Source: Blautia schinkii DSM 10518
GTDB lineage: Bacteria; Bacillota; Clostridia; Lachnospirales; Lachnospiraceae
Direction: 5' to 3'
Assembly (NCBI GenBank): GCA_000702025.1
Contig: JNKJ01000030.1
Coordinates: 1 to 64,000, forward strand
DNA: 64,000 nucleotides
Under the pieces are notes generated by a model. It was not told where the DNA came from. It worked only from the letters and a program-made list of their open reading frames with translations, and searched no databases. This document shows positions 32,132-41,263 of this stretch, in pieces (positions within the stretch are counted from its first letter, which is position 1; each line of letters starts with the position of its first letter). The position numbers and the translations under genes are program-made.

Positions 32132-32686
32132 ATGTTAAAAAGATTGAATAATTTAAAGAAGAAAAACAATAAAGGTTTTACTCTTGTGGAACTCATCATT
32201 GTTATTGCAATCCTTGCTATTTTGGTAGGATTATTAGCACCTCAGTATGTGAAATATGTGGAGAAATCAAGAAAATCTGCGGATGTTAGCAATTTAGATA
32301 ATCTCGTAACTGGAATTAAAGTTGCTGCGGCTGATCATGAGTACAAGTTGGGTGGAGAAAGCGGAAAGACAACGACGTATACAATTGCAATTAGTGACAA
32401 AGGCACGGTTCTTTTAGAAACAGATGAAAAGTACACTGGTGAAGCAGCGAAAGCAATTAAGGATTACGCAGAAATTGATTTGTCAAAAGCAACGGTAGCC
32501 GCCCCAAATTCAGACCTGGTAACAAAGTCTACTAAGTGGGGAACAGCGGAAACCGCTACAGTTACGGATGCAACATCCGAAATTTATGCAGTCATCAAGA
32601 TTAATAATACAACGGATGCGGTTGAAGTTGAATATTCTTCTAATGCAGAAAAATATACTAAGGATGGAACTATTGTAGAAGAATAA
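32132..32686 (+). CDS. Type IV prepilin 3 (major-pilin type)
   Basis: 184 residues. Leader MLKRLNNLKKKNNKG, then FTLVELIIVIAILAILVGLLAPQYVKYVEKSRKSADVSN. The N-terminal helix matches prepilins 2 and 4, with a diverged globular domain (EYKLGGESGKTTTYTIAISD...). AAAAGGAG precedes the ATG and lies in a potential hairpin. No cysteines occur in the mature domain, unlike many Gram-negative pilins, as is usual for Firmicutes. Confidence 0.92.
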   Translation: MLKRLNNLKKKNNKGFTLVELIIVIAILAILVGLLAPQYVKYVEKSRKSADVSNLDNLVTGIKVAAADHEYKLGGESGKTTTYTIAISDKGTVLLETDEKYTGEAAKAIKDYAEIDLSKATVAAPNSDLVTKSTKWGTAETATVTDATSEIYAVIKINNTTDAVEVEYSSNAEKYTKDGTIVEE

Positions 32687-32766
32687 AAAGAATAAGTTTA
32701 AGCTTTTTAAATTAATTTTTCGGTTAAGAATACATAACAACATGTTATCCTGTTAAAAGGATATTG

Positions 32767-32801
32767 CTATCTCAATGAGATTTTAATCGAAAAGGAGATA
32801 G
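32767..32801 (+). promoter_or_regulatory. Hairpin that can mask the ribosome binding site of prepilin 4
   Basis: CTATCTC (32767-32773) pairs with GAGATAG (32795-32801), overlapping the Shine-Dalgarno AAAAGGAG. Sequence and layout copy the element at 32089-32127, so the leader was duplicated together with the pilin gene. Confidence 0.6.
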
Positions 32802-32805
32802 TGAA

Positions 32806-33345
32806 ATGTTGAAATGGTTTAATAAAAAGAAAAAAGACAACAAAGGTTTTACTTTGGTTGAGTTAGTTGTTGTTGTAGCTATCTTGGCTATCTTAGTTGG
32901 TTTACTTGCACCGCAGTATACCAAGTATGTGGAAAGATCACGGAAATCAAGTGACTGCAGTAACTTAGAAAATATGGTACGTGCAATTGAAATTGCCGCT
33001 GCTGATCCGAGTGGAAAAATTAAAGCTGCAACATATAAAATTACAATTAATGAGGTAGCACCAGATGACGGCAAGGGAGTAGGTGTTGTAGTATCAGGTG
33101 TAACTGACACAGACGGGGCTTTAAAGGCTGAGGCTGAGTTAGCTATTACGTCAACAGTAGGCAGTGATTCTTTAGATACAACTTTAAAATCTAAAAACTG
33201 GGACGGCGATGAGATTCATGCAACAATCGTAGTCGGTGATGATTACTCCTTTGATGTAACGTATGATAAAGAAGTAACTGAGTATATCGGCAAAACGGCA
33301 GAGAAAACTGATCCGCCAGCAGGTGGTGGCGGAAGTAATACCTGA
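32806..33345 (+). CDS. Type IV prepilin 4 (major-pilin type)
   Basis: 179 residues. Leader MLKWFNKKKKDNKG, then FTLVELVVVVAILAILVGLLAPQYTKYVERSRKSSDCSN. It has one Cys just after the helix. The globular domain (PSGKIKAATYKITINEVAPDDGKG...) is unrelated by eye to those of prepilins 2 and 3 apart from a shared TYxI/TxSEKW-like layout. The C-terminus is Pro/Gly-rich (PPAGGGGSNT). The next gene is pilD, 54 bp downstream. Confidence 0.92.
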   Translation: MLKWFNKKKKDNKGFTLVELVVVVAILAILVGLLAPQYTKYVERSRKSSDCSNLENMVRAIEIAAADPSGKIKAATYKITINEVAPDDGKGVGVVVSGVTDTDGALKAEAELAITSTVGSDSLDTTLKSKNWDGDEIHATIVVGDDYSFDVTYDKEVTEYIGKTAEKTDPPAGGGGSNT

Positions 33346-33399
33346 TGAATTACTACTGATTTTTGTAACAAAAAATAAAGTTCTTGAAAGGGCCCCCCT

Positions 33400-34164
33400 A
33401 TGCTCCTTTTACTAACATCAATTCCTTACATCATAATATTTATATTCGGAATCGTCATCGGCAGTTTCCTAAACGTATGTATCTATCGCATCCCCCTAGG
33501 CGAGACGATAGTCACTGCCCCGTCTCATTGTATGAGCTGCGGTGCGCGTTTGCACTGGTATGATATGGTTCCGGTATTCAGTTGGATGGTGTTGGGAGGA
33601 AAATGCCGTAATTGTAAGGCGAAAATATCTGTACAATATCCCATTATAGAGGCTGCTAACGGTATCTTCTATGTGGTTGTATGTGCAGTCAATGGACTGA
33701 CTTGGGTCAGCCTGGTTTACTGCTTGATGGTGTCAGCGTTGCTGACCCTAAGTGTCATTGACTGGCGTACTTATGAGATTCCGTTTGGAATCAATGTATT
33801 CCTGGCTGTTCTTGGTGTAATAGCCACAGCCTTAGATGTAAAAAACATAACAGGTCATATAATCGGCGCGGTTTGTGTCAGCGGCTTTCTTGGAATCCTT
33901 TATCTGCTCAGCAAGGGCAGGGCGATTGGAGGAGGAGATGTTAAGCTTATGGCAGCGTGCGGATTGATTCTTGGATGGCAGAAAATTATACTTGCATTCC
34001 TTTTGGGGTGTATTATAGGTTCTGTAATCCACCTCATCCGTATGAAACGAAGCGGCGAAGGCCACGTGCTCGCTATGGGCCCCTATCTGTCAATCGGTAT
34101 CGCATTGGCAGCCCTTTGGGGAGACATGTGGATCAGCAGTTATATGGCGCTGTTAGCAATATAA
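33400..34164 (+). CDS. pilD: Prepilin peptidase / N-methyltransferase
   Basis: The 254-residue inner-membrane aspartyl protease that cuts prepilins after the leader Gly and methylates the new N-terminus. The cytoplasmic zinc motif has two CxxC pairs (CMSC, CRNC), needed in bifunctional PilD. Catalytic Asp residues lie in SVIDWRTYEIP and in GGGDVKLM. The A24 N-terminal segment FGIVIGSFLNVCIYRIP is typical. GAAAGGG precedes the ATG. Its place after the pilins means substrate and processing enzyme are made together. Confidence 0.95.
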   Translation: MLLLLTSIPYIIIFIFGIVIGSFLNVCIYRIPLGETIVTAPSHCMSCGARLHWYDMVPVFSWMVLGGKCRNCKAKISVQYPIIEAANGIFYVVVCAVNGLTWVSLVYCLMVSALLTLSVIDWRTYEIPFGINVFLAVLGVIATALDVKNITGHIIGAVCVSGFLGILYLLSKGRAIGGGDVKLMAACGLILGWQKIILAFLLGCIIGSVIHLIRMKRSGEGHVLAMGPYLSIGIALAALWGDMWISSYMALLAI

Positions 34165-34184
34165 CCGGAAATTCTTTTCCGGTT
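34163..34184 (+). other. Hairpin at the pilD stop
   Basis: AACCGGAAA/TTTCCGGTT with a 4-nt loop starts at the pilD stop codon. No T run follows. The rest of the 192-bp interval to pilMN shows no gene; a processing or attenuation role is possible. Confidence 0.5.
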
Positions 34185-34356
34185 ACAAAAGCACACTTAT
34201 GGTGATGCCTTGTCAGCAGACATGTGCGCTGGAGTGTATTTGAATTTTAAAGTGTGTTTTTGTAACTGGTAAATGTTTCTGAACAAAGATACCAAATCGT
34301 TTAATGAAGAATGCTAATTGGAATAAAGCAGCATAGTAACTAGGAGGAAACGCAAA

Positions 34357-35970
34357 ATGGCGAGGATTTTAAGTATAGAAGTAGGTTTGTCTCAGGTGCG
34401 TGTGGCCGAGATGGAGCAGAAGGGCAAGAAATGCAGGATGCGCACCTGTTTCCGTTTTGCTACTCCTCAGGGGGCTGTGGAGGACGGCTATATCCGTGAT
34501 ACCCAGAGCTTGGGCGATATGCTTAAGCATGAGTTGGCCGGGCGGAAAATTAAGACGAAAAAAGTAAGCTATGTGGTTGCCTCCAGCAGAGTTGCCAGCC
34601 GTGAGGTGCGTCTGCCTTTTGTTAAGCAGAACCGTATCCAGAGTATTATTGAAGCGAACGCCACGGATTATTTTCCTATTGATATCACCAAATATATCAT
34701 GTCCTACAGTATTGTGGATGTGGAGCAGAAGGATGCGGAAAAGCAGTATCATTTGATGGTGTATGCTTCTCCGAAGTCTATTTCAGCGGCTTACCAGGAG
34801 CTTTCTGTAAATGCAGGGCTGACCATGACCCGTCTCGATTATATCGGGGACAGTATTTACAATGCGATTAAAGAGGAATACAACGAGGGTACGCATATCC
34901 TGGTAAAAATAGAAGAGAAGAATACATTGATTACCATTGTAAACGAGGGCGAGCTTGCTCTGCAGAGAAATTTGAATTATGGTATCGACAATGCGGTGGA
35001 AACAGTGCGTATGTATCCTGTATTCGGCAAGAATCTTGATTTTGAGACAGCGATAGATGTCCTTTGTGCAAAGAGCTGTATCCGCAAATCGCTGGACATG
35101 CCGCCAGAGGAAAACGAGCCGGCCGATACCGACCAGTTTGTCCGTGAGGCGCGCAGGGAAGTAACAGAAAGCCTACGGTATCTGGTGGGGAATATTTCCA
35201 GAATCATGGATTATTACATATCAAGAAATAGCGACGCAGATTTTGCCTCTATCATGTGCTGTGGTTTGGGCGCGGAGGTGAAAGGCCTGCCCGAGCTTCT
35301 TACCAACGAGCTGGGACAGCGGGTCATTGTTTTGGAAAGCCTTAAGGATTTCGAGCTTCCTAGGGATGACATGGAGAGCAGCATGGCGGTTTACACTGCT
35401 GTGGCCGGTTCTATGAAATCCACGGTCAACCTTATGGAAAAGGTGACTAAGAAGGAAAAGGAAGCTGCGGAGAGCCTTAGAGGAGCGTTCCTGGTTTTTG
35501 GCGTAGGATTGGTTTCAGCTCTTGTGCTTGCGGGTGCGGGAGTGGCTGTGCGCATGTACCAGGAGAAAGAGCAGGACCGTCTTTACCAGAGGATAGAAGA
35601 GGAGAAATCCATCGAGCAGATTTATGATGCTTACAATAGCGCCAAAGAGCAATATGACAATTTCCAGGTAATGTATCAGTACACGAACACCCCTAACGAG
35701 GGCTTGGTAGCTTTTATCGAGGAGATGGAGGAAAAAATGCCGTCCAATATTACGGTAGAGACTTTCAGCTCCACAGGCACGCAGGTGAGCTTTTCCATGC
35801 GTGTGACCAGCAAAGCAGAGGCAGCGAATACCCTGCTGCAGCTTCGCACCTTTGAAAGCTTGAGCAGCGTGACTACAACCGGCATTGACGAGAGTGAGGA
35901 CGGAACCGTAAGCATGTCTGTGACCTGCAGCTACAGCGAACCGGCTCCTCTTGAGAGCGGACTATCATAA
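34357..35970 (+). CDS. Fused PilM-PilN pilus assembly protein
   Basis: A 537-residue fusion. Residues 1 to about 365 are an actin-like PilM/FtsA fold (ILSIEVGLSQVRVAEM, VRLPFVKQNRIQSIIEANATDYFPID, a C-terminal GLGAEVKGLPELL). One membrane helix follows (GAFLVFGVGLVSALVLAGAGVAV, about 376-398), then a coiled coil (QEKEQDRLYQRIEEEK) and a PilN-type ferredoxin-like domain (MPSNITVETFSSTGTQVSFSMRVTSKAEA). In Gram-negatives PilM and PilN are separate and bind each other; the same fusion is known in Clostridioides difficile. AGGAGG precedes the ATG. Confidence 0.9.
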   Translation: MARILSIEVGLSQVRVAEMEQKGKKCRMRTCFRFATPQGAVEDGYIRDTQSLGDMLKHELAGRKIKTKKVSYVVASSRVASREVRLPFVKQNRIQSIIEANATDYFPIDITKYIMSYSIVDVEQKDAEKQYHLMVYASPKSISAAYQELSVNAGLTMTRLDYIGDSIYNAIKEEYNEGTHILVKIEEKNTLITIVNEGELALQRNLNYGIDNAVETVRMYPVFGKNLDFETAIDVLCAKSCIRKSLDMPPEENEPADTDQFVREARREVTESLRYLVGNISRIMDYYISRNSDADFASIMCCGLGAEVKGLPELLTNELGQRVIVLESLKDFELPRDDMESSMAVYTAVAGSMKSTVNLMEKVTKKEKEAAESLRGAFLVFGVGLVSALVLAGAGVAVRMYQEKEQDRLYQRIEEEKSIEQIYDAYNSAKEQYDNFQVMYQYTNTPNEGLVAFIEEMEEKMPSNITVETFSSTGTQVSFSMRVTSKAEAANTLLQLRTFESLSSVTTTGIDESEDGTVSMSVTCSYSEPAPLESGLS

Positions 35971-35982
35971 GGAGACAGGAAG

Positions 35983-36936
35983 ATGAGTGTTTCGACAAGA
36001 GATAAAAAAATACTGCTGATGTTTTTAGGTGTCCTGCTTTTGGTGCTGAGCTACTTTTTCGTATACAAGGGGCAGATGGAGGAAGCATCTGTGATTGAGA
36101 GCGAGAATGTCTCCCTCCAGGCACGCCTGAACGAGCTTTTGGAAATGGCAAAAAATAAAGAGTTTTACGAGCAGGAAACCAGAGAAATGCAGACCAAAAT
36201 CCTGGAATACTGCGAGGCCTTTCCCGCAGATGTACGTCCCGAGGACGGAATCGTACTGGCGCAAAATATGGAAAATGTCATGGATATGAAGATTTCCAAT
36301 GTCGGCCTTGGAGCCAAGGAGTTCATTGCCTCCCTGGACGGAAAGACTGAAGAGGAGCGAGGAGAAGATTTCGAGCAGACTTTGATGGAGCAAGGCGCTT
36401 CCGTAACCGAGGAGCAGATTGCAGAGATAGAACAGACCCAGGGGATTTCCCGTGAAGAGGCTATTCAGCAGCAGAGCATGGAAATCGCGCTGGATGCAAC
36501 GACAGACCTTCTCAACGCAGCCTTCACTCCAACACTTTACAGGACACAGGATACGATTCAGTTTGTGTCAACTTACGATAGCCTGAAGCGTTCCGTAAAA
36601 TACCTGGCATCTCAGGATGGCCGTATGACCATGAACAATGTGAACGCATCCTTTGACAGCACGACCGGAAACCTGACTGGGACTATGACGATCAATATAT
36701 TCTCTATGACAGGAGCCGCGAACACCTATAACAAACCGGATGCAGGCAAGGTTCCGTACGGCACTGACAATATTTTCGGAACCATCGAGTCCACAACAAA
36801 GAAAAAGAAATCAAAGAAGCAGAAGGCCGCGGCCGAGAATAAACAGGAAGCCCAGACTACGGAAAACCAGGAAAATAATGAACAAGGGAACGCTGCACAG
36901 GACGGCCAGAAACAAGAGGGCGGCGAAGCCCAATAA
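35983..36936 (+). CDS. pilO: PilO-like pilus alignment protein
   Basis: A 317-residue bitopic protein with one N-terminal membrane helix (KILLMFLGVLLLVLSYFFVY), a coiled coil, and a ferredoxin-like extracytoplasmic domain matching the PilO position and architecture. The C-terminus is an unusual disordered tail rich in Lys then Gln/Glu/Asn (KKKKSKKQKAAAENKQEAQ...). It starts 12 bp after pilMN with AAGGAG. It is expected to heterodimerise with the PilN part of the fusion in the extracytoplasmic space. Confidence 0.85.
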   Translation: MSVSTRDKKILLMFLGVLLLVLSYFFVYKGQMEEASVIESENVSLQARLNELLEMAKNKEFYEQETREMQTKILEYCEAFPADVRPEDGIVLAQNMENVMDMKISNVGLGAKEFIASLDGKTEEERGEDFEQTLMEQGASVTEEQIAEIEQTQGISREEAIQQQSMEIALDATTDLLNAAFTPTLYRTQDTIQFVSTYDSLKRSVKYLASQDGRMTMNNVNASFDSTTGNLTGTMTINIFSMTGAANTYNKPDAGKVPYGTDNIFGTIESTTKKKKSKKQKAAAENKQEAQTTENQENNEQGNAAQDGQKQEGGEAQ

Positions 36937-36956
36937 TCATACAGTACATCACGACA

Positions 36957-36984
36957 TTAGAGGGGGTATGCTTACACCCTCTAA
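36957..36984 (+). other. Hairpin between the pilO and minor-pilin genes
   Basis: TTAGAGGG/CCCTCTAA with a 12-nt loop, 20 bp past the pilO stop; no T run follows. It marks a possible boundary between assembly genes and the minor-pilin block. Confidence 0.5.
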
Positions 36985-37083
36985 ACGTGTTCTTAGGAAA
37001 AGTGTGAACTTTGTTTTTACTTTAACGTACTAATACCAATGCCACAAAATATCGGAGATAAGAGATACAGGAGGAATCACCCT

Positions 37084-38736
37084 ATGAAGCGAAATTCACC
37101 GACAAAAAAGAATTCCGGCATGTCCCTGCTGGAAGTGATCATAGCTGTCAGTATTTTCGCTATCGCGGCGACGATTCTGCTCCAGGGGTTTGTTACCTCG
37201 GGGAGGATTAATAAGAAATCGAATCTGTATCTGGAGGCTACCTCTACTGCACAGAATATTATGGAGGAGATTAAGGCGAAGGACTTTGAGGAGGTGGCGT
37301 TGGCGTTTAATTATCCCATCGATGACACGAAGCCCACAGGACGGGTGAGACTGTCATTTCTGGATTCCCAGGAGGGTAATATTGGTCCGGAAGAGGGCCA
37401 GCTAGGGATTAAAGAAGTCATAAAAAACGGAGACAAATATGACGAAGTCAGTTTATATAAAGAGTCTTACGGCGAGGATGAATCCAAGGTAACCGCATCT
37501 GTTATTTCCAAAGATAATGGAAGAACTTATAAATTTAATCCGCGCAAAACAGGAGATAATCAATCGAAATATTATTTTGAATTAATAAATGTACCCGGTA
37601 ATCATGAGACCTTTGATGCACTTATTGAATTTGATGGCAGTAAGGATTCCGGATATAAGAAAAAAGCCAGTGGCAATGACGAGGAAGGAAAAAATGATTA
37701 TCTGGCGCCCAGCATATCAAAACTGGATTCTAAGACCAATGCTTTTCTGATTATGAAAAAAAATTGGGATGATAATGCAATGCAATCCTTAGCTACAAAA
37801 CAGAATAAAGCTGCTGAGGCGGAATGGCAGACAGCGTTAGATAATGCTTTGCCAGCTCAGGGAGAGGCGAATTATGAAGAATTACGTGAGAAATACATCG
37901 CGGAACATCCGAGGCCTGAGCAGTTAGACCCTGACGAGATGTATGAGCATACCAGACGTACCTTGTTTGTGAAAATAGTAGAGGAAAATGGTATTATTAA
38001 AGCAAAGGCCAAATATACCTTATGTGCCTATGACTATGTAAAAGAAGACGGCGGTGAATACGAAAGAATGGATTTTTGTCCCTGTAAAGGGAAAGGAGAA
38101 GAAGGAGAGGGGCTTTACGATGGATGCTTCTGCACAGCGAAAAGCGCCTACGTTACTTTTTATGCTTCTGAGGCGGATTCGGATTTTAACAATTTGTATG
38201 TGTTGTATTATCCGAATTACAATTCTACCAGCAGTGTAAATCCTCTGGACGAATTTGTTTTGGACAATACAACGAATCATCCGTTGAATTTTTACATAAC
38301 AAAGCAGAGGGACGAAGTTCTGGACATCCCTACTTCCGTACAGGAAAACACCTATCGTACAGCAATTACGATAAAGGAAAGTCCGGATCTCAGAGGATTT
38401 GAGAACTGGAATACCAATCCAAGTCTTTATGAGGCGGCGACTAAGCTGCTTACGAATATTAATTATGACATTAGTGATGTGGATAAGATTTTAGAGCGTC
38501 CTAAGATCAATCAGATGAAGCTCACCTATCTTTCTGTATCAAAGGATGGTTCTGAGGGAAGAAAAGTGACGGGCAACAGTGCGGAAAAGGTACTGAGATA
38601 CAATGGTCTGGATAATAAGGTACAAATGGACCGTATCTACACCGCGAAGGTTGGAGTATACAAAAAAGGTGCTGCAAAGCAAAATTTCCCGGACTCTGAG
38701 CTGATTGTAACTTTAGATGGAGCTAAGGAAAATTAA
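37084..38736 (+). CDS. PilV/GspI-like minor prepilin, unusually long
   Basis: About 550 residues from ATG 37084 (ACAGGAGGA upstream). Leader MKRNSPTKKNSG, then MSLLEVIIAVSIFAIAATILLQGFVTSG, a PilV/GspI-type pilin helix with Met at +1 and Glu at +5. Typical PilV proteins are 150-200 residues; here about 500 residues follow the helix, including a Cys cluster (CPCKG...CFC). It opens a block of six genes that copies the minor pilin-tip gene set of Gram-negative type IV pili. Confidence 0.85.
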   Translation: MKRNSPTKKNSGMSLLEVIIAVSIFAIAATILLQGFVTSGRINKKSNLYLEATSTAQNIMEEIKAKDFEEVALAFNYPIDDTKPTGRVRLSFLDSQEGNIGPEEGQLGIKEVIKNGDKYDEVSLYKESYGEDESKVTASVISKDNGRTYKFNPRKTGDNQSKYYFELINVPGNHETFDALIEFDGSKDSGYKKKASGNDEEGKNDYLAPSISKLDSKTNAFLIMKKNWDDNAMQSLATKQNKAAEAEWQTALDNALPAQGEANYEELREKYIAEHPRPEQLDPDEMYEHTRRTLFVKIVEENGIIKAKAKYTLCAYDYVKEDGGEYERMDFCPCKGKGEEGEGLYDGCFCTAKSAYVTFYASEADSDFNNLYVLYYPNYNSTSSVNPLDEFVLDNTTNHPLNFYITKQRDEVLDIPTSVQENTYRTAITIKESPDLRGFENWNTNPSLYEAATKLLTNINYDISDVDKILERPKINQMKLTYLSVSKDGSEGRKVTGNSAEKVLRYNGLDNKVQMDRIYTAKVGVYKKGAAKQNFPDSELIVTLDGAKEN

Positions 38737-38754
38737 GGCATTTGGGAGGAAAGC

Positions 38755-41244
38755 ATGAGCAACATAAAAATCACACATAAAAAACAAAATAGTGGCTTTT
38801 CTCTGTTTACAGTTCTGGTGGCCGTTTCCTTTATCGGGATTCTGGGGATGCTGGTACTCTATATTGCTGTCGCCAATTTTCAAATGAAAACCACGGGCTT
38901 AAAGGGCAAGGACAGCTTCTATACAGCAGAGCGTGCGCTTGAGGAAATTCGGACAGGGCTTCAGCAGGATGTGGGTGATGCCATGTCAAAGGCTTATATT
39001 CAGGTTTTGGAAGATTACAATAAAAACGAACAGTCTAATGATATGCCTCTGGATAAGCAGCGGCAAAGTGATTTTGAGGATGCCTTTACAAAAGAGCTGT
39101 CAAATCGTCTGCGTGATCAGAAAAAACCTACCTGTTACAGTTTGGATTATTTAAAAGAATATTTAGATTTGGATAACAGTGACAAATATGATCCGGAAAA
39201 AGAGTCGATCATTATAACTACACCGTCAACGGACGAGCCTTATATGATAAGCGGAAAGAAGAGCGGCGTGCTGCTTAAAAATCTGAAGGTGATCTATGTA
39301 GACCCTCAGGGTCGGGCTTCTGTTATCAGAACTGATATACGTCTGGGGATACCTAAGGTTCAGTTCCCAACGCCGTCCACGCTTCCGGATTTGATGAGCA
39401 TGATTGTAGTAGCAGGCAGCGGTATCGTTTGTGAGGCTGAGGCTGATGGTGCTGCGGTTGGAACTCCGATTTCAATTCAGGGAAGTGTTTATGCAGGGAC
39501 ATTGAAGGAGCAGTCGCAGTCATCTGAGAATACACAGACAAGTATTTGGATCAAAGAGCGTGCTTCTCTGGATGTCTCCCATGGAGATAATCTGGTTTGT
39601 GACGGAGAAATCCGGGCGGATATGAATAGCACTTTTAAAAGCGGAACAGGAATGTCACTCTGGGCGAAAGGAATAACTCTGGCATCAGCGGATGTCAGCC
39701 TGCTTGGCAAAACATATCTGGCAGATGATTTGACAGTATCGACCGGAAACAGCAGTAAGGTGACGATTTGTGGAGAATATTACGGGTATGGCTATCCTGA
39801 ATCAGCAAAAAGTAACGAGTGTGTAAGTGCAGAGGAGAATAAGACGTTGTCTGATGCCGAGTTAAATAGTGCAATTGTTATCAATGGGAAAAATACAACG
39901 ATTGACTTGTCGGCGGCGGAAAAAATAATGCTTGCAGGTAAAAATTATATTGGAAGCAGAAAAATACCGTCTATAGATGGGATAAAAAACAGCAACGATA
40001 TTATGACGGGGGAAAGTCTTACTGTAAAGGGTACACAGCTTGCCTATCTGGCTCCTGCTGAAATTTTTGCTGTGGAAAATACGGATACTTTTAATAATCC
40101 TATGTCATATGAGGATTATTTGAAACTAAAGCCACAAGATTTAGACTCTATTCCCGTGAAATGGGATATTCCTGTAGAGGCATGGGGCGGCCAAACATTA
40201 AGTGGCATAGAGGTAGATTCAGAAAAGCCCATACAGGAGGTGTTTTACAATGATAATTCAGCTCCGGGCGGCGGCTTTGTATATTTTTATTTGAATTTTA
40301 CAGATGACGGGGCGGCCTCAAGACTTCTGAATTATTATTATAAAGATAATGAGCAAATGAAGAAAAATATGGATGAATATCTCTCTTTTTACTTTAGCGG
40401 CGAAAATACCGGAATAAATGTAAAGGATGCAGAGACCTATCTTCGCTATGTTACGAATGGCAATGTGATTTCTTACGAAGGCGGTGAGACGGCTCAGGGA
40501 GAACTGAAAAATGCAACACATTCAAACGTAACAGAGAATATGATTCAGGATCAGACAAACTTTCAGAATACCTGGTATGCATTAAAGAGAAAAATGATTA
40601 TCAGCTATGATTTATTAAAAGATAATGTCAAAGATTCTGAGGGTCTGCCCCACAATGAAATGAAAAGTGACAGAAATGTATTTGACAATCTGGTAAATGA
40701 AAAGCAGTTGGTGCAGTATATTGTCGAGAAAGACCCGACTGATTTAAAGTGCGATTATGAAGGCACGGAGAGCGGATTTCGGGCAATCATGTATCATAAT
40801 GGTGAGAAGAGTACATTTAAAGTAAGAGAAGAAGGAACAGGAGATACCACGGAAGGCGAAATTATTACGAAGGAAGTAGAAGTAAAGGGAAAAGATACTC
40901 CACTACATATAACCAAAGAGAATGAGGAAAAATTGCGCCTTGTGGTATGTACCGGGGATGTAGTCATTGAAGCAGGGGTCCATTTCAAAGGCATCATTAT
41001 GGCAAAGGGAAAAATAACCTTAGAGCCGGGTGCTGAACTGTTGTCGGAGCCATTGGAAGCGGCGAATGTATTTCAGGATCAGACCGCATCGGATGGTGTT
41101 TCTCCTAAGGACTTTTTCTGGGAGGGCGATCAGTATGTTCTGGGAAATTCCAGTGATCTGGAAGGGAATACTGCTTCTGTCCACGTATCTGATACATATG
41201 ACTTAGCAGAATGTGTAACATATGAAAACTGGAAGAAACAATAA
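38755..41244 (+). CDS. PilX/GspK-like prepilin without Glu5, 829 residues
   Basis: Leader MSNIKITHKKQNSG, then FSLFTVLVAVSFIGILGMLVLYIAVANFQ. The +5 residue is Thr, not Glu. Loss of Glu5 is the hallmark of GspK-type pilins that cap the filament tip. A helical segment after the membrane part is followed by about 700 residues of extracellular sequence, with beta-helix-like stretches (ASLDVSHGDNLVCDGEI...). The C-terminal part (VVIEAGVHFKGIIMAKGKITLEPGA) resembles filament-surface or polymer-forming modules. GGGAGG precedes the ATG. It overlaps the next open frame, but the preferred start of that gene lies 20 bp downstream. Confidence 0.82.
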   Translation: MSNIKITHKKQNSGFSLFTVLVAVSFIGILGMLVLYIAVANFQMKTTGLKGKDSFYTAERALEEIRTGLQQDVGDAMSKAYIQVLEDYNKNEQSNDMPLDKQRQSDFEDAFTKELSNRLRDQKKPTCYSLDYLKEYLDLDNSDKYDPEKESIIITTPSTDEPYMISGKKSGVLLKNLKVIYVDPQGRASVIRTDIRLGIPKVQFPTPSTLPDLMSMIVVAGSGIVCEAEADGAAVGTPISIQGSVYAGTLKEQSQSSENTQTSIWIKERASLDVSHGDNLVCDGEIRADMNSTFKSGTGMSLWAKGITLASADVSLLGKTYLADDLTVSTGNSSKVTICGEYYGYGYPESAKSNECVSAEENKTLSDAELNSAIVINGKNTTIDLSAAEKIMLAGKNYIGSRKIPSIDGIKNSNDIMTGESLTVKGTQLAYLAPAEIFAVENTDTFNNPMSYEDYLKLKPQDLDSIPVKWDIPVEAWGGQTLSGIEVDSEKPIQEVFYNDNSAPGGGFVYFYLNFTDDGAASRLLNYYYKDNEQMKKNMDEYLSFYFSGENTGINVKDAETYLRYVTNGNVISYEGGETAQGELKNATHSNVTENMIQDQTNFQNTWYALKRKMIISYDLLKDNVKDSEGLPHNEMKSDRNVFDNLVNEKQLVQYIVEKDPTDLKCDYEGTESGFRAIMYHNGEKSTFKVREEGTGDTTEGEIITKEVEVKGKDTPLHITKENEEKLRLVVCTGDVVIEAGVHFKGIIMAKGKITLEPGAELLSEPLEAANVFQDQTASDGVSPKDFFWEGDQYVLGNSSDLEGNTASVHVSDTYDLAECVTYENWKKQ

Positions 41245-41263
41245 TATAATAGGGCGGTGCTGC

